Source: Marchantia polymorpha subsp. ruderalis (Eukaryota; Streptophyta; Marchantiopsida; Marchantiales; Marchantiaceae). From it: a DNA stretch of 64,000 nucleotides. Positions 11,101-23,667 of this stretch are shown piece by piece. The stretch covers positions 15,664,001 to 15,728,000 of the forward strand of contig AP031354.1 in assembly GCA_037833965.1 (NCBI GenBank), given 5' to 3'. A program made the position numbers and the translations under genes. The first letter of the stretch is position 1. Each line of letters opens with the position of its first letter. Under the pieces are notes generated by a model, which was not told where the DNA came from, did not search any database, and saw nothing but the letters and a program-made list of their open reading frames with translations.

Positions 11101-14100
11101 CGTAGACTCGGCTGCTTTGTTCGTGGAAACCAAGGAGATAGTTTTCCGCACAGGACCGAGCCGGGGCTGAGGATAACTCGAGGCCCAAAAGACCAAGGTG
11201 AAAGCGATGGCCGTTGGCCGAACCCATGTCAGATATTGCCGAGCACTATGACATATGAACAAGAACAGAATAGCAAATGGAAAACAAAATCCCAGAGAAA
11301 TGAAAAGAGTTTAGTCGACCGGAAACAACCATGAGTGAGAAACAACTTAAACTTGAGAAGGATTGCGCTTGAAGGTGAGTGGCAGCAACAGCATTCAGAT
11401 GTAACCAAAAAGCAGTGTAATCAGCACGAAAATCGATGAATCCTTGTAACTCAACTACAGAAAACGTCGTGAGAAGAAAGTAGAAGGTCGAACTAAGCTA
11501 CTACGAAACTAGAGTGGACCTCCACAGACTTGATTACAAGGTAAAGGTGTAGATGACGTATTTCGGTAAAGTTCCTCAAACCAATATATTATCCAACGAA
11601 CGTCATGTGAAAGAAATTTGAAAGCAAAAAACCTAAGGATCCAGCGAGTCGAGACCAACAAAAAATGGTTGGGAGCTTACCACCACCACCACCACCTCCT
11701 CTTCTGCCTTCGCGTTGGGTTCTAAAGCGTCCATCCTGTCAATTGTGTTGAACAAAATAAACATGACTGAAAGGTCACATGGCTACCACAAATGCCTACC
11801 ATAAATTATGAAAGTTTTTTCTACACTCTGAAAAAAATGCACAAACATACCTTCATAGCAAGATCCATCAGCTCCATCGGGACATTTTGTCCCGCAGCGA
11901 TGAGGGAGGTCAAGAGCTCTCCAGCAAAACGTGCCTCCTTACTGGTTATAAGCGTATGGGCAACACCGTCCTTATCACCTGCCCTTCCTGTCCTTCCAAT
12001 GCGATGTACATGACTATCCATATCCTTCGCAATATCGTAGTTGACCACTGTCTTGATAGATTTGATGTCCAGACCCCTGGCAGCGACATCTGTTGCAACT
12101 AGTACATGGAAAATGCCTGACTTGAACTTTTTCAAGACCTCCATTCGAGTTGCCTGATCCTTGTCTCCATGCAGGGCACCAACCTTAAAGCCTTTCTGCC
12201 CGAGCTTACTTTCAACCTCTTCCACTCGTATTTTGGTTGACGCAAAGATTAAGGTATCCCCATCATCTACCATTCCTGGGAGCTTGTTGAGCAACCAAGG
12301 CAACTTATCCGCATCGGAAGTCAGAACAGCCACAAGCTGAGAGATGTCCTCGTTGGCCCTTCCAACCTCACCCACAGTCACCCTTATAGGATCTGAAAGG
12401 ACTTCTCGGGCTAGCCGTTCAACTCTTCTAGGCATAGTAGCAGAAAAAAGTAGAGTTTGGCGGTCTGGCCGCAACTGTCCCACTATTGATCTTATTTGAG
12501 GTTCAAAACCTAGATCAAACATCCTGTCAGCCTCATCTAGAACGAGATACGTGCCTCTGAACATGGTCACAGCTTTCATCTTGATCATATCAATAAGTCG
12601 TCCTGGAGTGGCCACCACAATTTCACACCCTGCCTTCAGCTCCTTAAACTGTTCGAACTTGGACATGCCGCCATAAACTCCCGAAACACGAATGCTGTAA
12701 GCTTTCGCGAACTTCTTCGTCTCGGAGTAGATTTGCTGAGCAAGTTCTCGGGTCGGTGAGCAGATGATTCCTATTGGTCCTTCACCTTTCGCAAGCTCAG
12801 CCTGATCCATGATATGTACAATCATGGGTAAGACAAACGAAGCTGTTTTCCCCGATCCTGTTTTTGCTATTCCTATCATGTCCCTTCCCGACAAAGCGAC
12901 CGGCAAAGCTTGACATTGTATTGGAGTAGGGTTCTCGTAACCTTGCTTGGCAATGGCCCCCATCAATGGACCATCAAATCCCAGATCCTCGAAAGTTTTC
13001 ACAGGCCGTGGAACATCGAACCCAGATACCTTGATTGACAAAGACTGACGATAAGATGCCACATCATCTTCAGACATACCTGTACAAAGTTTCACTGTCA
13101 GGACTTGGGAACCTGACACAAGCTTAAATCGTACTCAAACCGTGAGCCAATTAACGAAAACAAAACGCGTCTGACGCCGATATTGTTCGACTGGAAGAGA
13201 ATATAGCAACTTGCACATTTATATTACGACCCCGAAAACGAATAAATCTACAATCAACCTTACCCTTTCAGAAAAGAAGAAAGATGTACGATGAGATTCT
13301 TCTTGTCATGCAGACTAACACGTGGGTTCAGCTAGTTGCACCGAGAAAAATCACATAATACCAAGAGAACATTCATGCATCATACTCTCTAGTGTCTGCA
13401 AACTTTAGAAACCACGACTTCCATAGGAAAATAGAAACCGTCAAAATGAGGGTGCCGTAAAACTGTTTAAATATCTACTGAATTCAACAGCGAATTCCTG
13501 GACATCTGCAGGCTTTCTCTAAACGATGGGGCTCCTTGTAGCTTCGGCATGTAAACCACAATGACCAAAGTGTCAGGCAAATGCGTGACAGACCAATCCT
13601 TACCTGAAATTGCAGCACTTTCCTCGTAAAAAAATTTGGTAAATGGTTCATAGTCAATATCACTATGGTCCAGGTGAGCAAGAGGTTCAATTTTCCTCCG
13701 ATCAAGAGTAACAACTGGATTGTCGTCAGAATCGTATTCCAGAGATCCATTATCCACAGCTTTCGCTGCCGCATAAACTTCTTCATCCGAATCATAGCCC
13801 GCGTGAAGAGCCTCTGCCGCAAGAGACAGACCGGCATCACGATGAGCTCTGAGGAAGCTTTCCATGGGATCATCTTCTTCATCCTCCAACTCATCCCGTT
13901 TAGGTCTAGGGTTTACAGGAGCCTTTTTCACCTCTTCATGGATTCCTTCCATGAAAGCATCGAGGGGATCGATCTCATCATCTCCATCATCTGCTTTAAC
14001 TCCGCCTCCTCCATTCTTCTCCAGGCTCTCTTCCATGGCCCCATCCCTACCTGCACTAAAAACGTCGTAGCTCTCCTCCTCTCTCGCCTTTGAATTCCTG

Positions 14101-14294
14101 CTGGACAATCTACGCTCGCCCTCGTCCTCGTCGTACTGAATATTACCCAAATCGTCATCATCTTCACTATCTGCCGGACCTTTTCGAGGGGGAGATGGAA
14201 GATAAAGTCGCCTAGGAGCAGGTGTGGTCTCAAACTCAAAACTCGACTTCTTCGTAATTCCAAACCCCTCAAATCCAAATTTTCGCTTCGACAT
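8148..14294 (-). CDS. RH24: DEAD-box ATP-dependent RNA helicase 24 (DDX42/SF3b125 family), five exons
   Basis: Complete gene of 974 residues. Minus-strand exons are 14294-13604, 13079-11851, 11735-11681, 9888-8985 and 8193-8148. All four introns are GT-AG and every junction keeps the frame. The ATG at 14294 opens MSKRKFGFEGFGI, the family's conserved start; a non-ATG start 17 codons upstream is rejected. Exon 1 is acidic and carries DEIDPLDAFMEGIH and SDEEVYAAAKAVD, hallmarks of RH24. The helicase core shows AKTGSGKT (302-309), PTRELA (339), TPGR (388), DEAD (412-415), SAT (443), LIFAS (507), ARGLD (564) and HRIGRTGR (589-596). The tail has glycine-rich and RD/RE-rich runs and ends SGWDR. Human DDX42 associates with the U2 snRNP SF3b complex, so a nuclear pre-mRNA splicing role is expected. 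The Arabidopsis protein, about 760 residues from memory, has a shorter tail. Confidence 0.95.
9889..11680 (-). other. RH24 intron 3 (1.8 kb)
   Basis: This is the longest intron of the helicase gene, between the 55-base glycine-rich exon 3 and exon 4. The donor reads G/GTAAGC and the acceptor GCAG/G on the minus strand. Scattered short ORFs on both strands look like chance, and I see no nested gene. Confidence 0.85.
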
Positions 14295-14299
14295 TCTTT

Positions 14300-17000
14300 C
14301 TCCCTTACGAAGCTTTCGGTCTATATCCTTTTGGACCTCCGGCAATTCCTCTGATCAAGCTTTCATCTCATCTTCTCCGGGCGGAAATCCACTGATCACA
14401 CTGTAAACTTCTTCCGAACTTCGTCCCGCGTTCTATCTAACTTCAAGCCTTCTTGAAGGCCTGTCCTTTCTAGCGCCATCCATGAACCCTAGTGCTCCGG
14501 TTGCAGTCTTCACGTGTCTGAGAACCGCGGACTTCCTTCTTTCTTACTTCCCTCCATTGACATGCACGAGTGCCATACTACACAATCAAAAACTCAGACC
14601 CCTGAGAGCATTCCTCGTCTGTCGTCTCGAGCCTTTCTACTTATCTTCAGGCAGAAATAGAAGACACTGAAGAGAGAACGTGTACTGAATATTCCTGCAT
14701 CGGGATATCCAAGTGACATGAGAGGGATGAACAAATTGCAAGAGCGTAGCATCAATTGCATCATATCGCACATATTTCGGGTAGTCCGATACCTCATGTA
14801 TGTCAAACCGCTGGACGTGGCCTTCCTTTATGCAGGGAGTACTCCTGATGTATGGGTACTTCGTGATGCCCACTGCTCCATCATATTGGAATACGTCGGA
14901 GTTTCCGACGCATTTCCATATGGAAAATTCCATTTTATTCTAGTCCAATTTTTGATGCACAGGTATTGACCACTGTGGACTGTTATCAAGCGTTTGTGGC
15001 TCAAAACGTAACAAACAAATAGCTCCACTTTTATCAACCTTCATCACCCATACACACATCCAAAATCACCCGAGCAACGATCCAGGTAACCTTCTATCTC
15101 CATGTATCATGGCATCTCTGGCAACAATACTGATATGATTACACGATTGATATCTGATGACATTTTCAACATTTATATCTACCAAAAAAAACCATTTTGT
15201 CCTTGGATGATGATTTAAGGTTTTATGAGCATAATCTCCACGTTCGAAATGCCAACTTGAACTATCAAACCTGCAATTGTCGACTTAATATATAAACACA
15301 TTTAAATAAATAAGAATCTTATATCTTGTCAATTTAACTCGTAAAAATGTTTCAATTTTCCTAACAAAAAACAGAGCGGAAATAAGTTTACAGTTTTTTG
15401 GCAGCCGTGTTAATTTAGTTATCTACGATGAAGTCTTTAGAAAAAAATGCAATTGTTGCTCCATTCTAAAAATTATGAAATGAAAAATAAATAAAATTCG
15501 GATTTATAAATCAAGAAATCATCTCATACGAAGACTATGTATGATTTGAATCAAATTAATTAGCAATTGGCGTAATGCTAATACTTAGATATGGCGCAGT
15601 CATATGCCAATGCAAATATATTTTCACAAGGTTTAGTAATACTAAAACTTGTGAAAAAATATTTGCAATACTTTGACAAATGCACAATTCTTAATTAAAG
15701 ATAGTGCTTTTGTACTTTCAGCTGTAATTGCATTTTATAATCATTACATCATCATAAAGCATTTAGTCAAAAATATAATGCTAGAATTTTCTAAACTTGC
15801 TACAATGAAAAATTATGTAATCATGCAATATGTTTAAAAATGCAAATTAAAATTCAACGAATCTTTTCATTAATTCATTTATTATATTATGTCATGTCTG
15901 TTGCTTGACCTTTTACTTAATAATATATATCATAAAAATAATTTCATTTTATCATCAATTTATGTAATATCATGATTTTTTTTTAAAACAAAAATGGTTT
16001 TTATAATGCATAGAGGCCGTGAGCTTTTAAACAATAAATAAAGAACTATGCTACAAGTAAAATTTTCATCAAATAAATTATTATTATTTTAAAAATATAG
16101 TAAATCAATTTAAAAAAAACTATTATATCTTGCATATTTAAAAATTAAACACCAGAAATTATTCGAAGGATTTGTGTTAAAAAATCCTATTTTTTAAACA
16201 TATAATAAATTATAAGCCAAAATCATGATATGTTAAATCATTCGTTTAAATTTTATTACAAATTAAAAACATCAGTCAAATTTTTTTGGGCTATACTAAG
16301 TAAATCATAAATTTGATATGTATTTTAAATTAATTCAAAATATTCTAAAAGATCTAAAGTTTTTCATTATACCATATATTGGTTTCAAATGAGTAAACAA
16401 GTCATTACATGATTGCTGCTACATCAAGTATGATATGACGTCTATAGTCTCAAAGTAATTTTCTGCGATAAATAAATTTTTATTTTCTTTCATTGCACTT
16501 TTTTAATTGCACACAAATTTTGTTGCAGGTTTCACATATTAAAAATCAAAAACTATTTCTTTATAAAGAGCGATTCAAATAAATCTAGAATATATATATA
16601 TATATGTTGAAAATTGTGATAAACCAAAAAATGCATGTAAACATCTTCAAAATTTGTTCATAGAATTGTAAATCTATCATAAATTCTAATTTTAAATCAT
16701 ATATGAAAATATAGACTAAAATGAAAGCAAAAGTACACATGGATATGAAAAGTAAGATAAATTTTTTATCTACTTGATAAAAAAATAATATTACAAGGAG
16801 AACATGAACTAGTTCATAGCAATTTGCTCAAAGCTATTTTTTCTATATCAAAAGTAAATTTTTTTAACAAAAAAATTTCTATGAAAAAGATTTTTATTAT
16901 TCAGTTAAATTTCAATATTAACTTGTTGAAACATAACTCAATTGATTTTCTAATTTTTTCTGAGAAGGATATGTCACGGTAAAACATGAAAATTACAAGA
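14300..17000. other. RH24 upstream region passing into AT-rich DNA without a gene
   Basis: The first few hundred bases above 14294 must include the RH24 5' leader and promoter, but I cannot place a TATA box or start site with confidence. From about 15100 the sequence becomes extremely AT-rich, with frequent runs of A and T and very few CG dinucleotides. That fits long-methylated, decayed repeat DNA. No gene is visible. Confidence 0.5.
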
Positions 17001-17200
17001 ACGCCAATAAAACGTGATTTACCCTCGAGGTAAGTCCATCAGAACTTGAACACCTTTACTATAGGTTTGTCAGAAAGATTGACTTGTATACTACAAACTC
17101 TAAGATATTTATCCCTAGCCCATACGACCGTCCTAGCTATTAATAACTAGGATCCGAGGTTACTCCTTAACTAGAGTTAACCTCAACAATCTCCCCCTAA
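16970..17200 (-). mobile_element. Possible copia-type LTR remnant with polypurine tract (minus strand)
   Basis: On the minus strand, a purine run TTTAGGGGGAGAT (17189-17201) is followed at once by TGTTGAGG (17188 downwards). This is the usual arrangement of a Ty1/copia polypurine tract and LTR 5' end. A TATA-like GGGATAAATATCTTA lies further along the presumed LTR. No integrase or reverse transcriptase frame is seen next to it and the second LTR was not found. The element is therefore a fragment, a solo end, or a non-autonomous derivative. Confidence 0.4.
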
Positions 17201-17237
17201 ACTCACGTTAAGGAATAGTAATCTCTATAACATACAT

Positions 17238-17500
17238 TATTACTCTACGGAAAGTTCTAGACATAAACCTAACATAAGGGACACTCTTTACACAAGATCT
17301 AACTAGAACTAAACCGTAGCCATGACATGGTAGAGTATTAACATAAAGAGTTAACTAAAAATCAGCTAGCATAGAGAGAACAAAAATCTTGTAACCTATA
17401 TAATTACTTCGCGGGAAGTTCTAGAAAGAAACATAATACAAGGCTACTCTTTACACAAGAGTTAACTAGATTTAAGCTGTAGCCATCACAGGATAGAGTA
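17238..17500 (+). repeat. Diverged ~160-bp direct duplication
   Basis: A segment starting ATTACTCTACGG-AAGTTCTAGA near 17239 is repeated from about 17403 (ATTACTTCGCGGGAAGTTCTAGA). Both continue through ACTCTTTACACAAGA, AACTAGA and GTAGCCAT-ACA-G-TAGAGTAT. The copies differ at many positions. Confidence 0.7.
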
Positions 17501-17621
17501 TATATATAAAGCGATAAGTGAAATCTAATATGTTAGCAAACTTAGCATGATAGCACAGTGTCGCCTGAAACTCTCTATAGAAATACATTTGTCTAACGCA
17601 TCAGCTGGATTAAATTTACCG

Positions 17622-17890
17622 TCTATCTTGACTAGCTCAATCACCAAAGTTTACCATCAAGATTGACTAGCTCAATCACCAAAGTTTACCATCAAGATTG
17701 ACTAGCTCAATCACCAGAGTTTACCGTCAAGATGGATTAGCTCAATTACCAGACTCTATCGTCAAGATGGACTAGCTCAATCATCTGAGTTTATCGTCAA
17801 TCTTGACTAGCTCAATCATTTGAGCTTATCGTCAAGATTGACTAGCTCAATCACCAGAGTCTACCATACATCTTGACTAACTCAATCATT
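17622..17890 (+). repeat. 35-bp tandem repeat array, about 7-8 copies
   Basis: The unit is approximately GACTAGCTCAATCACC followed by AGTTTACCRTCAAGATT, with successive TCACC landmarks 35 bp apart (for example 17641 and 17676). Copies become more diverged towards the right. Because 35 is not a multiple of three, the array cannot encode a simple peptide repeat in one frame. Confidence 0.9.
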
Positions 17891-17954
17891 TTATCAGACA
17901 CTTTTGTTTGATAAAATACCTGATATCGTTGTGTTTCACGGTATTGTCTTAACT

Positions 17955-18120
17955 TTTACCGTGCACATCTTGATCATTAATTACATAATGATCAAACTCT
18001 CCCACAACTACATACCGGTGCTCATCTCGATCATTAATCATATAATGATCAAAACTCCAACACAACTACTTACCGGTGCTCATCTTGATCATTAATCACA
18101 TAATGATTAAAACTCTCCCA
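17955..18120 (+). repeat. 58-bp tandem repeat with internal dyad, about 3 copies
   Basis: The unit contains GGTGCTCATCTYGATCATTA and then ATAATGATCAAAACT, with a period of about 58 bp. Each copy holds a short inverted repeat, TGATCATTA against TAATGATCA, so each could form a small hairpin. Confidence 0.8.
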
Positions 18121-18269
18121 CATATATAGTTACATACATGAATGAAAATGTTCACTTGTCAGTACAAAGATCCTGAGAACTCTCATACTCTTTTTAGGAA
18201 CATGATTCATTGAAAAAAACACACTGACACTGACATTCACCTTACTTTATGTCGTTCGCGATTGATTGT

Positions 18270-18800
18270 TGCATGTGACTATCTTTCATCGTCACCCACG
18301 ACTAACTTTACCCACGACAGATCACCACCGTCACACGCAACTGACTGCGTCCGCGACTTATCAAAAAGGTTGTCCACAACTTACCATCCGTCATCCGCGA
18401 CAACCGTCGCCCGTGATCAATGTTACTCGTGACAACCGTCACCCGCAACTGTACAGTCCATCACCCGCAACTGCAATATCTGTCATTTGCGACTCTCGTC
18501 GCCCGTGACAACCGTCATCCGCAACTGTAATATCCATTACCCGCGACTTTAGTCGCCCGTGACGAGCGTCGTCCGCGACTACCTGTTGTTCACGACCTAT
18601 GTCGTCCACAACTGAACATTGTTTCATGCGACCTTTGTCGCTCACCGTCGCACGCGACTGCAAAATCTATCATCCGTGACTCTCGTCGCCCGTGACAACC
18701 GTCACCCGCAATTGTATTGTGCGTCACTCGCGACTTCAGTCGCCCGTGACCACGGTCGTCAACGACCTATGTTGCTCGCAACAGCTGTTGTATGCAACCA
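18270..18800 (+). repeat. Degenerate short-repeat array based on GTCRCCCGYGAC
   Basis: Variants of GTC-RYCCGYR-AC recur roughly two dozen times, many as GTCGCCCGTGAC or GTCACCCGCAAC. The word is an imperfect dyad (GTC...GAC). It is embedded in a larger, less regular period of roughly 55 bp marked by CAACTGYAATATC. The ORFs across it are by-products of the repeat. Confidence 0.8.
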
Positions 18801-18954
18801 CGTTCAAAAGGAAAGACAATGACAGTTTCCGAGTCAATTTCCTCCTTCTTAGTCATCGTTTAGCTCGTGAAATATGTCAAGATGCACAATTTGTGTCAAG
18901 AACTTTCCAACGATACCCAATTTGCCTATACTCTGATGAGAAATATTTTCAACA

Positions 18955-19150
18955 AAATATTCCGTCACCGTCACCGTTGGTCAACCGTCACCGTCACTCG
19001 TTGATTGTATTGTATTGCCAATGACTTTCGACCTCAACCACGTTTGACTTTGACCACGTTGACTATCAACCACGTTCAACGTCAACCACTGTTAACCGAC
19101 CATGGTATCCTTATCAACTACGTTGGCTTTAACTACCGTGGTTCATTAGC
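18955..19150 (+). repeat. Short-repeat array of CCGTCA and TCAACCACGTT words
   Basis: CCGTCACCGTCAC words give way to repeats of CAACCACGTTGAC-like words at 19030-19140. This adjoins the GTC..GAC array and may be derived from the same expansion process. Confidence 0.7.
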
Positions 19151-19187
19151 ATGATCCTATGTAGAATTAGTGAGTAGTAGGATTAAA

Positions 19188-19854
19188 GCAAAAGTGACAG
19201 CAGCTTCGGAGGTAGCAAAAATAGTTGCGAGCTTCACCTTTGAGTGCGCGACCGTGACAGCTACCTTGCAGGAGCGGGACGAGCAATTTCATGTGAAGTA
19301 ATTAGAGTGTTCATAACTTCGGAGTAAGCTAGCGGTTGAGTAGAACCTTCGTACGCAGAAGGAGCTAGAGTGCAAGGACCTTCAGGTTGACATCAGCACT
19401 AAGCAAAAGGTGACAGTGGATTTTCGGACAAATTAGAATTGTCTCGGAAGGAATTTTGAAAGAATTCAAGCGCTTGGAGGAGTTGACGGTAACTTTGGCG
19501 TCACGAGATCCATCGCATGCTACTGAATTGGCTCGTAGGAGAAAGGAATTAGTTGAATGCGAAGTTGCCCAAACTTTGGAGTTAGAGTGTGGGAAGGAAT
19601 TGGACGCAGATTGCAGCAGATTGCGATCTCAACTATCGGCAGTTGAGTAGCATTTGATTGCGGCTGAAGCAAAATTGGTGGAGATAGAGACGGCTGTCCA
19701 ACAGCTGGAACTGCTGAAGTATGCTGCATTGCATGCAAGTGTAGAACGATGTATTCGCTGTTATATACAATGGGAGAATCTGAGCACAAAGTGGATGAAA
19801 TTGGATTTGCTAGAACGTCGAGTGAAGGAATTGGGAGCCAATGGAGCCGCATGA
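19188..19854 (+). pseudogene. Broken coiled-coil ORF, probably from a mobile element
   Basis: A heptad-rich, charged reading frame begins about 19188 (TAASEVAKIV, LQERDEQF, QKELECKDLQ). It is interrupted by several in-frame stops and a frameshift near 19440-19456. It then continues as RRKELVECEVAQTLELECGK with CSRLRSQLSAVE, a TAG at 19648, and resumes in the same frame with AEAKLVEIETAVQQLE to a TGA at 19852. From memory, near-identical coiled-coil phrases occur in unclassified ORFs of moss repetitive elements; a database search would settle this. It is certainly non-functional as a full protein here. Confidence 0.7.
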
Positions 19855-20059
19855 CATCCGCAGTTAAGTAGACTGGTCAATTCATTCATTTCCAATTTAA
19901 AGTAGAGAAAGGAGGATCTAGAGTTAGAGCTTTCATCAGTTTGGAGTATGACAGTAGTAGTTATGAGCTATGCGGATATGGCAAATGCCGCATCTGCGGA
20001 AGGCTCGCAACTAGCGGGTGATGCCTCCGGGTGTTCATTATGAATAAAAAGGCCTAAGG

Positions 20060-23000
20060 CTCTGCCTTGTGGGGCTTTTCCATGAGACAATGTTTAGTCT
20101 TTTAGATTTAAAAAAGTCCAAAATCTTCAATTTTTCTAATTTTGCCAATATATGGATGTAGGATTTTACATTATTTGTGCAAATGGATTTTTTCCACTCA
20201 TATAACTAGTATAGATAACAAAAAATACTATGTAGAAGCTACATTTTTTTAAAAAAAAAATTTAAATAATCCCATAAAAACAATGTCACAAGTTGTTGTG
20301 ACGGTTTATAAATAGATTGAAAAATATGAGTTTCATGATAAAAAATATCTAATGTAGCTAGTATTTTATAATGAATGTAGTCTAGTCTGAATCGCTATAC
20401 ATTAAAGTTTAAACATTAATATATTTACTTTAATTTATTAAGTAAATATTTTTTGGGGTTTAAGCTACAAGAACAAGGTCTAAATATGTTTACTTCTTTA
20501 AGACAGCACAAAGATAGAAGAGGTGCCCAAAATTTGAAATACCTAAAACTATTCAAAGATTTTAATAATTGAATATATATATATTTTTGTTTCATATAGC
20601 TTAGGAAAAAATTGATCATTTTTTGTGCTCATGAGCTTTATATAAGAACTTCAAAACAATCTATTGCACAGATGTTGAACAGCTCATTCCAATTAAGACA
20701 TTTAATATTTGATTCATAGCCATGTTTGTTATCATAGCTAGCAAACCATTGCTTTAATACCTCAAGAATATAGTTTCTAGGTTATTTTTATTAAATCTAC
20801 AGCTATTTCAACATTTTCAATAATGTGAGTGAAAAAAATTATTCATGCATATTTTAAAATATATATAAAAGTTATAATAGTTTGTTTTAGGTTTAAAATT
20901 TAGGAAAAGAAAAATTAACAAAATGTTCAACAAAAATTTTTCCAAAACTTGATTGTTCTAGAACATAAAATTCATATTGGTGTTCTTCAATTCACATTTT
21001 AAATAGTGTATCATAAAATTCTGAACCATACAACAGAGGTTTTCATCTTAAACTTCACAAAATTCCAAACAAAAAAAAAATATAAGAATTTTATAAGAAT
21101 TCATACATAAGAAATAGTTAAATCACAAATAAATATTTGTTGCATAATTATTTCCAAAAATATTCAATATTTTGATGGATTTGAGAATCATTTGCATTGA
21201 GCAATCCGCAACAAAGAGGCCACATCAAAAACTCATTGATCAATCTTGACACGGTGTTGTACCACGGATTATATTCTAGTATACTTTGGAGGAGTCATTT
21301 TCCTACACTTGGATCCCTTCACTTGCAAATTAGGCGTTGTTGTGGTGATGTGTTAATTTGGATCAAATAACCGTTAATGTGGATCAAATTAAAAACACAG
21401 TGTAGTGTGCTTTGTATTTCTAAGTAAAAAAATACAACAAATTTCTCACACAAAAAAGTGATTAGTAAAACTTCAAAATCACAAATATGGCATTTTAGTC
21501 AATTTTATTTAAGTTAGAGGTGAGATTTTCAAAGAAAAAATAATAGTATCATACATATCAAAAGCTCAAAGTCCAACATCTTTAGCAAATGAATTGCAAT
21601 CTCCATGATCATATGAAACTACCTACATCGACTTTTAACTTTTGCTTTTCTTACAAGAATCATCAATTACATGATCAATGCGAATTGTAAAGTAGACATT
21701 TTTGAACTCGATTAACATAACAAACTTGTCGTTCTTTCTAAAATTATTTTTCAACCGACTTTGCACACTGAAAAATAAATCATTCCAAACAAACCTTGGT
21801 GTAAAATAATAGAATCTATTTACATTCACGTTCTATATAAAAGAAAGCCAAACTCAAGCGTAGAATTGTGCATAGTCTATCAAGACCAACGGCGTAACAC
21901 TTTGGAGATCTATACCAACTGTTCTTAATATTTTATATTGTAGACAAGAAACATTCACACGAACACACATGCAATAATAAAATACATGATTCACTACTAC
22001 AGCACACAAAAATTTCAGGTTTGATTGGAAAAATACCTCAAAAGTGCTTTTGAGAGCTTTCGTGAACTATTATATTTAGTGACAGGTTAACAAGCTTATC
22101 TAATTAAGGTTAATCAAACATGATTTAAATTGGATATGAGTTAATGTATAACATTTAAAATATAACTGAAATTCATTAATTTTTTATAAAATAAAATAAA
22201 ATAAATTTAATACATACATACATTTAAATTTCATATATTTAAATTCACTTATTTTTTACTTTTCCATGAAATAAATTAGATTTAAGTCAAATTTATTTAT
22301 TTCTTTTTATATATATTTTATAGAAAGCATCATTTTTACGACAAATTTTTGATAAGAAAATCAGAAATTTAAAATATAAAACATACTTGCATGAAGAGAG
22401 TGATATCTTGACTTAGTTGTCTTCTTTGGCACTTCCTGAGCCTAATTTAAATTTCTAGGATCGAAATTTAAGTCAAGGCTAACCGAGTCCAAATCTACTT
22501 TCCGGATGAGGATAAACCATCAAATGTAATTTGCATTATTGAAAGAATATTACAGTATAAATGTCTTACTTTTGAACGTTTTGTATATAATTCTTCAATT
22601 AATCAACTGATGAACCGGTTGAGTTGTCTATTTCAACATGTGAATTATATCTGTTTGTTTCTTATAAGTTTTTTTGGTATTATTTTGCAGAATTTTCCGA
22701 TCCATTTCACCGTGTTTAGAATATACACTTGTTGTGTTTGTTGAACAAATGTGTTTGGAATCTTTTGACTTTCTTATTGTAAAGACAAAGCAGTTATTTT
22801 GAAATTTGATCATGGGATTCGATCTTTCCTTCTTTAGAATATATGAGCAACTTAAGTTGACACCTGACACCTTATGATTAAATTAGATGAAAAGTCGAAG
22901 CCGTATGTGAAGGGGAATTTTGATGACCGATCGAAATGTTTTCGTCCACATTGTGATTTTGTAATTACGACAAGTCGTATTCTAAAGGCTTGTTGAGAAC

Positions 23001-23660
23001 TTGTTTGTTGCCACTTTTGAAAAATTTCCGAGGAGTGTGTACTTTAAGTTTGTGAATCTTCGTTGGACTGAACTACATGTGCAGAATTATTTTACACATC
23101 CTGATCTCGGAGGACCTTGCCGCATCATTTGGGTTTGCTTTTTTCCTTTTTATCCATGTACTTTTCCATGTAGTTTTGTTTTCCATGTCGTTGTATTCGT
23201 CTCATGAATATTTTGGTAATTTTACATGAGAATAAAAGTGCAGGGCGTCCATCTGGCACATGTAGATTAGGGAGTTCTTTAATCCTATGAACTGAACTAT
23301 TCTACATTCGTTCTGGTCCCACGAGGATATTTGGCAACAGAATTAAATTCGGAATTTACCACTCTGGATTTCAGTTGATAAGTGCGGCGTTCCTCGAACT
23401 TGATTGAAGGGACGAGTGTTGACTTCTCTCGGAAATGTAAAAGCTCTTTCAAGAGTGCCCACGCCGAAGAACTCAATTCTATTTTAAACAGAATAAATTC
23501 GGCAACTAGGTACTTGTCTTCTGTCATGTACATTAGCAATGTCGTTACATGTTCTGGTATCATACTCCAAGGGTGCAAATTTCCAACCTAGACTTTCACT
23601 CTGTAGAGACAGTGGGTCGCACTCAACGTGGGCTGAAGAGACTTCCATGATAAGGGAGCG
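20060..23660. other. AT-rich stretch without a gene
   Basis: Very AT-rich DNA with many A/T runs and short AT-driven ORFs on both strands. A slightly less AT-rich patch at about 21230-21390 contains near-duplicate words (GGATCAAATAACCGTTAA and GGATCAAATTAAAA) and may be a repeat edge. The ORF at 23001-23207 has no recognisable similarity. I find nothing that I can name. Confidence 0.45.
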
Positions 23661-23667
23661 GGCTTAA

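Noticed and set aside
17238..19150. CRISPR-like array
   Set aside because: Repeats are contiguous, degenerate and lack unique equal-length spacers, and the window is a plant nuclear genome.
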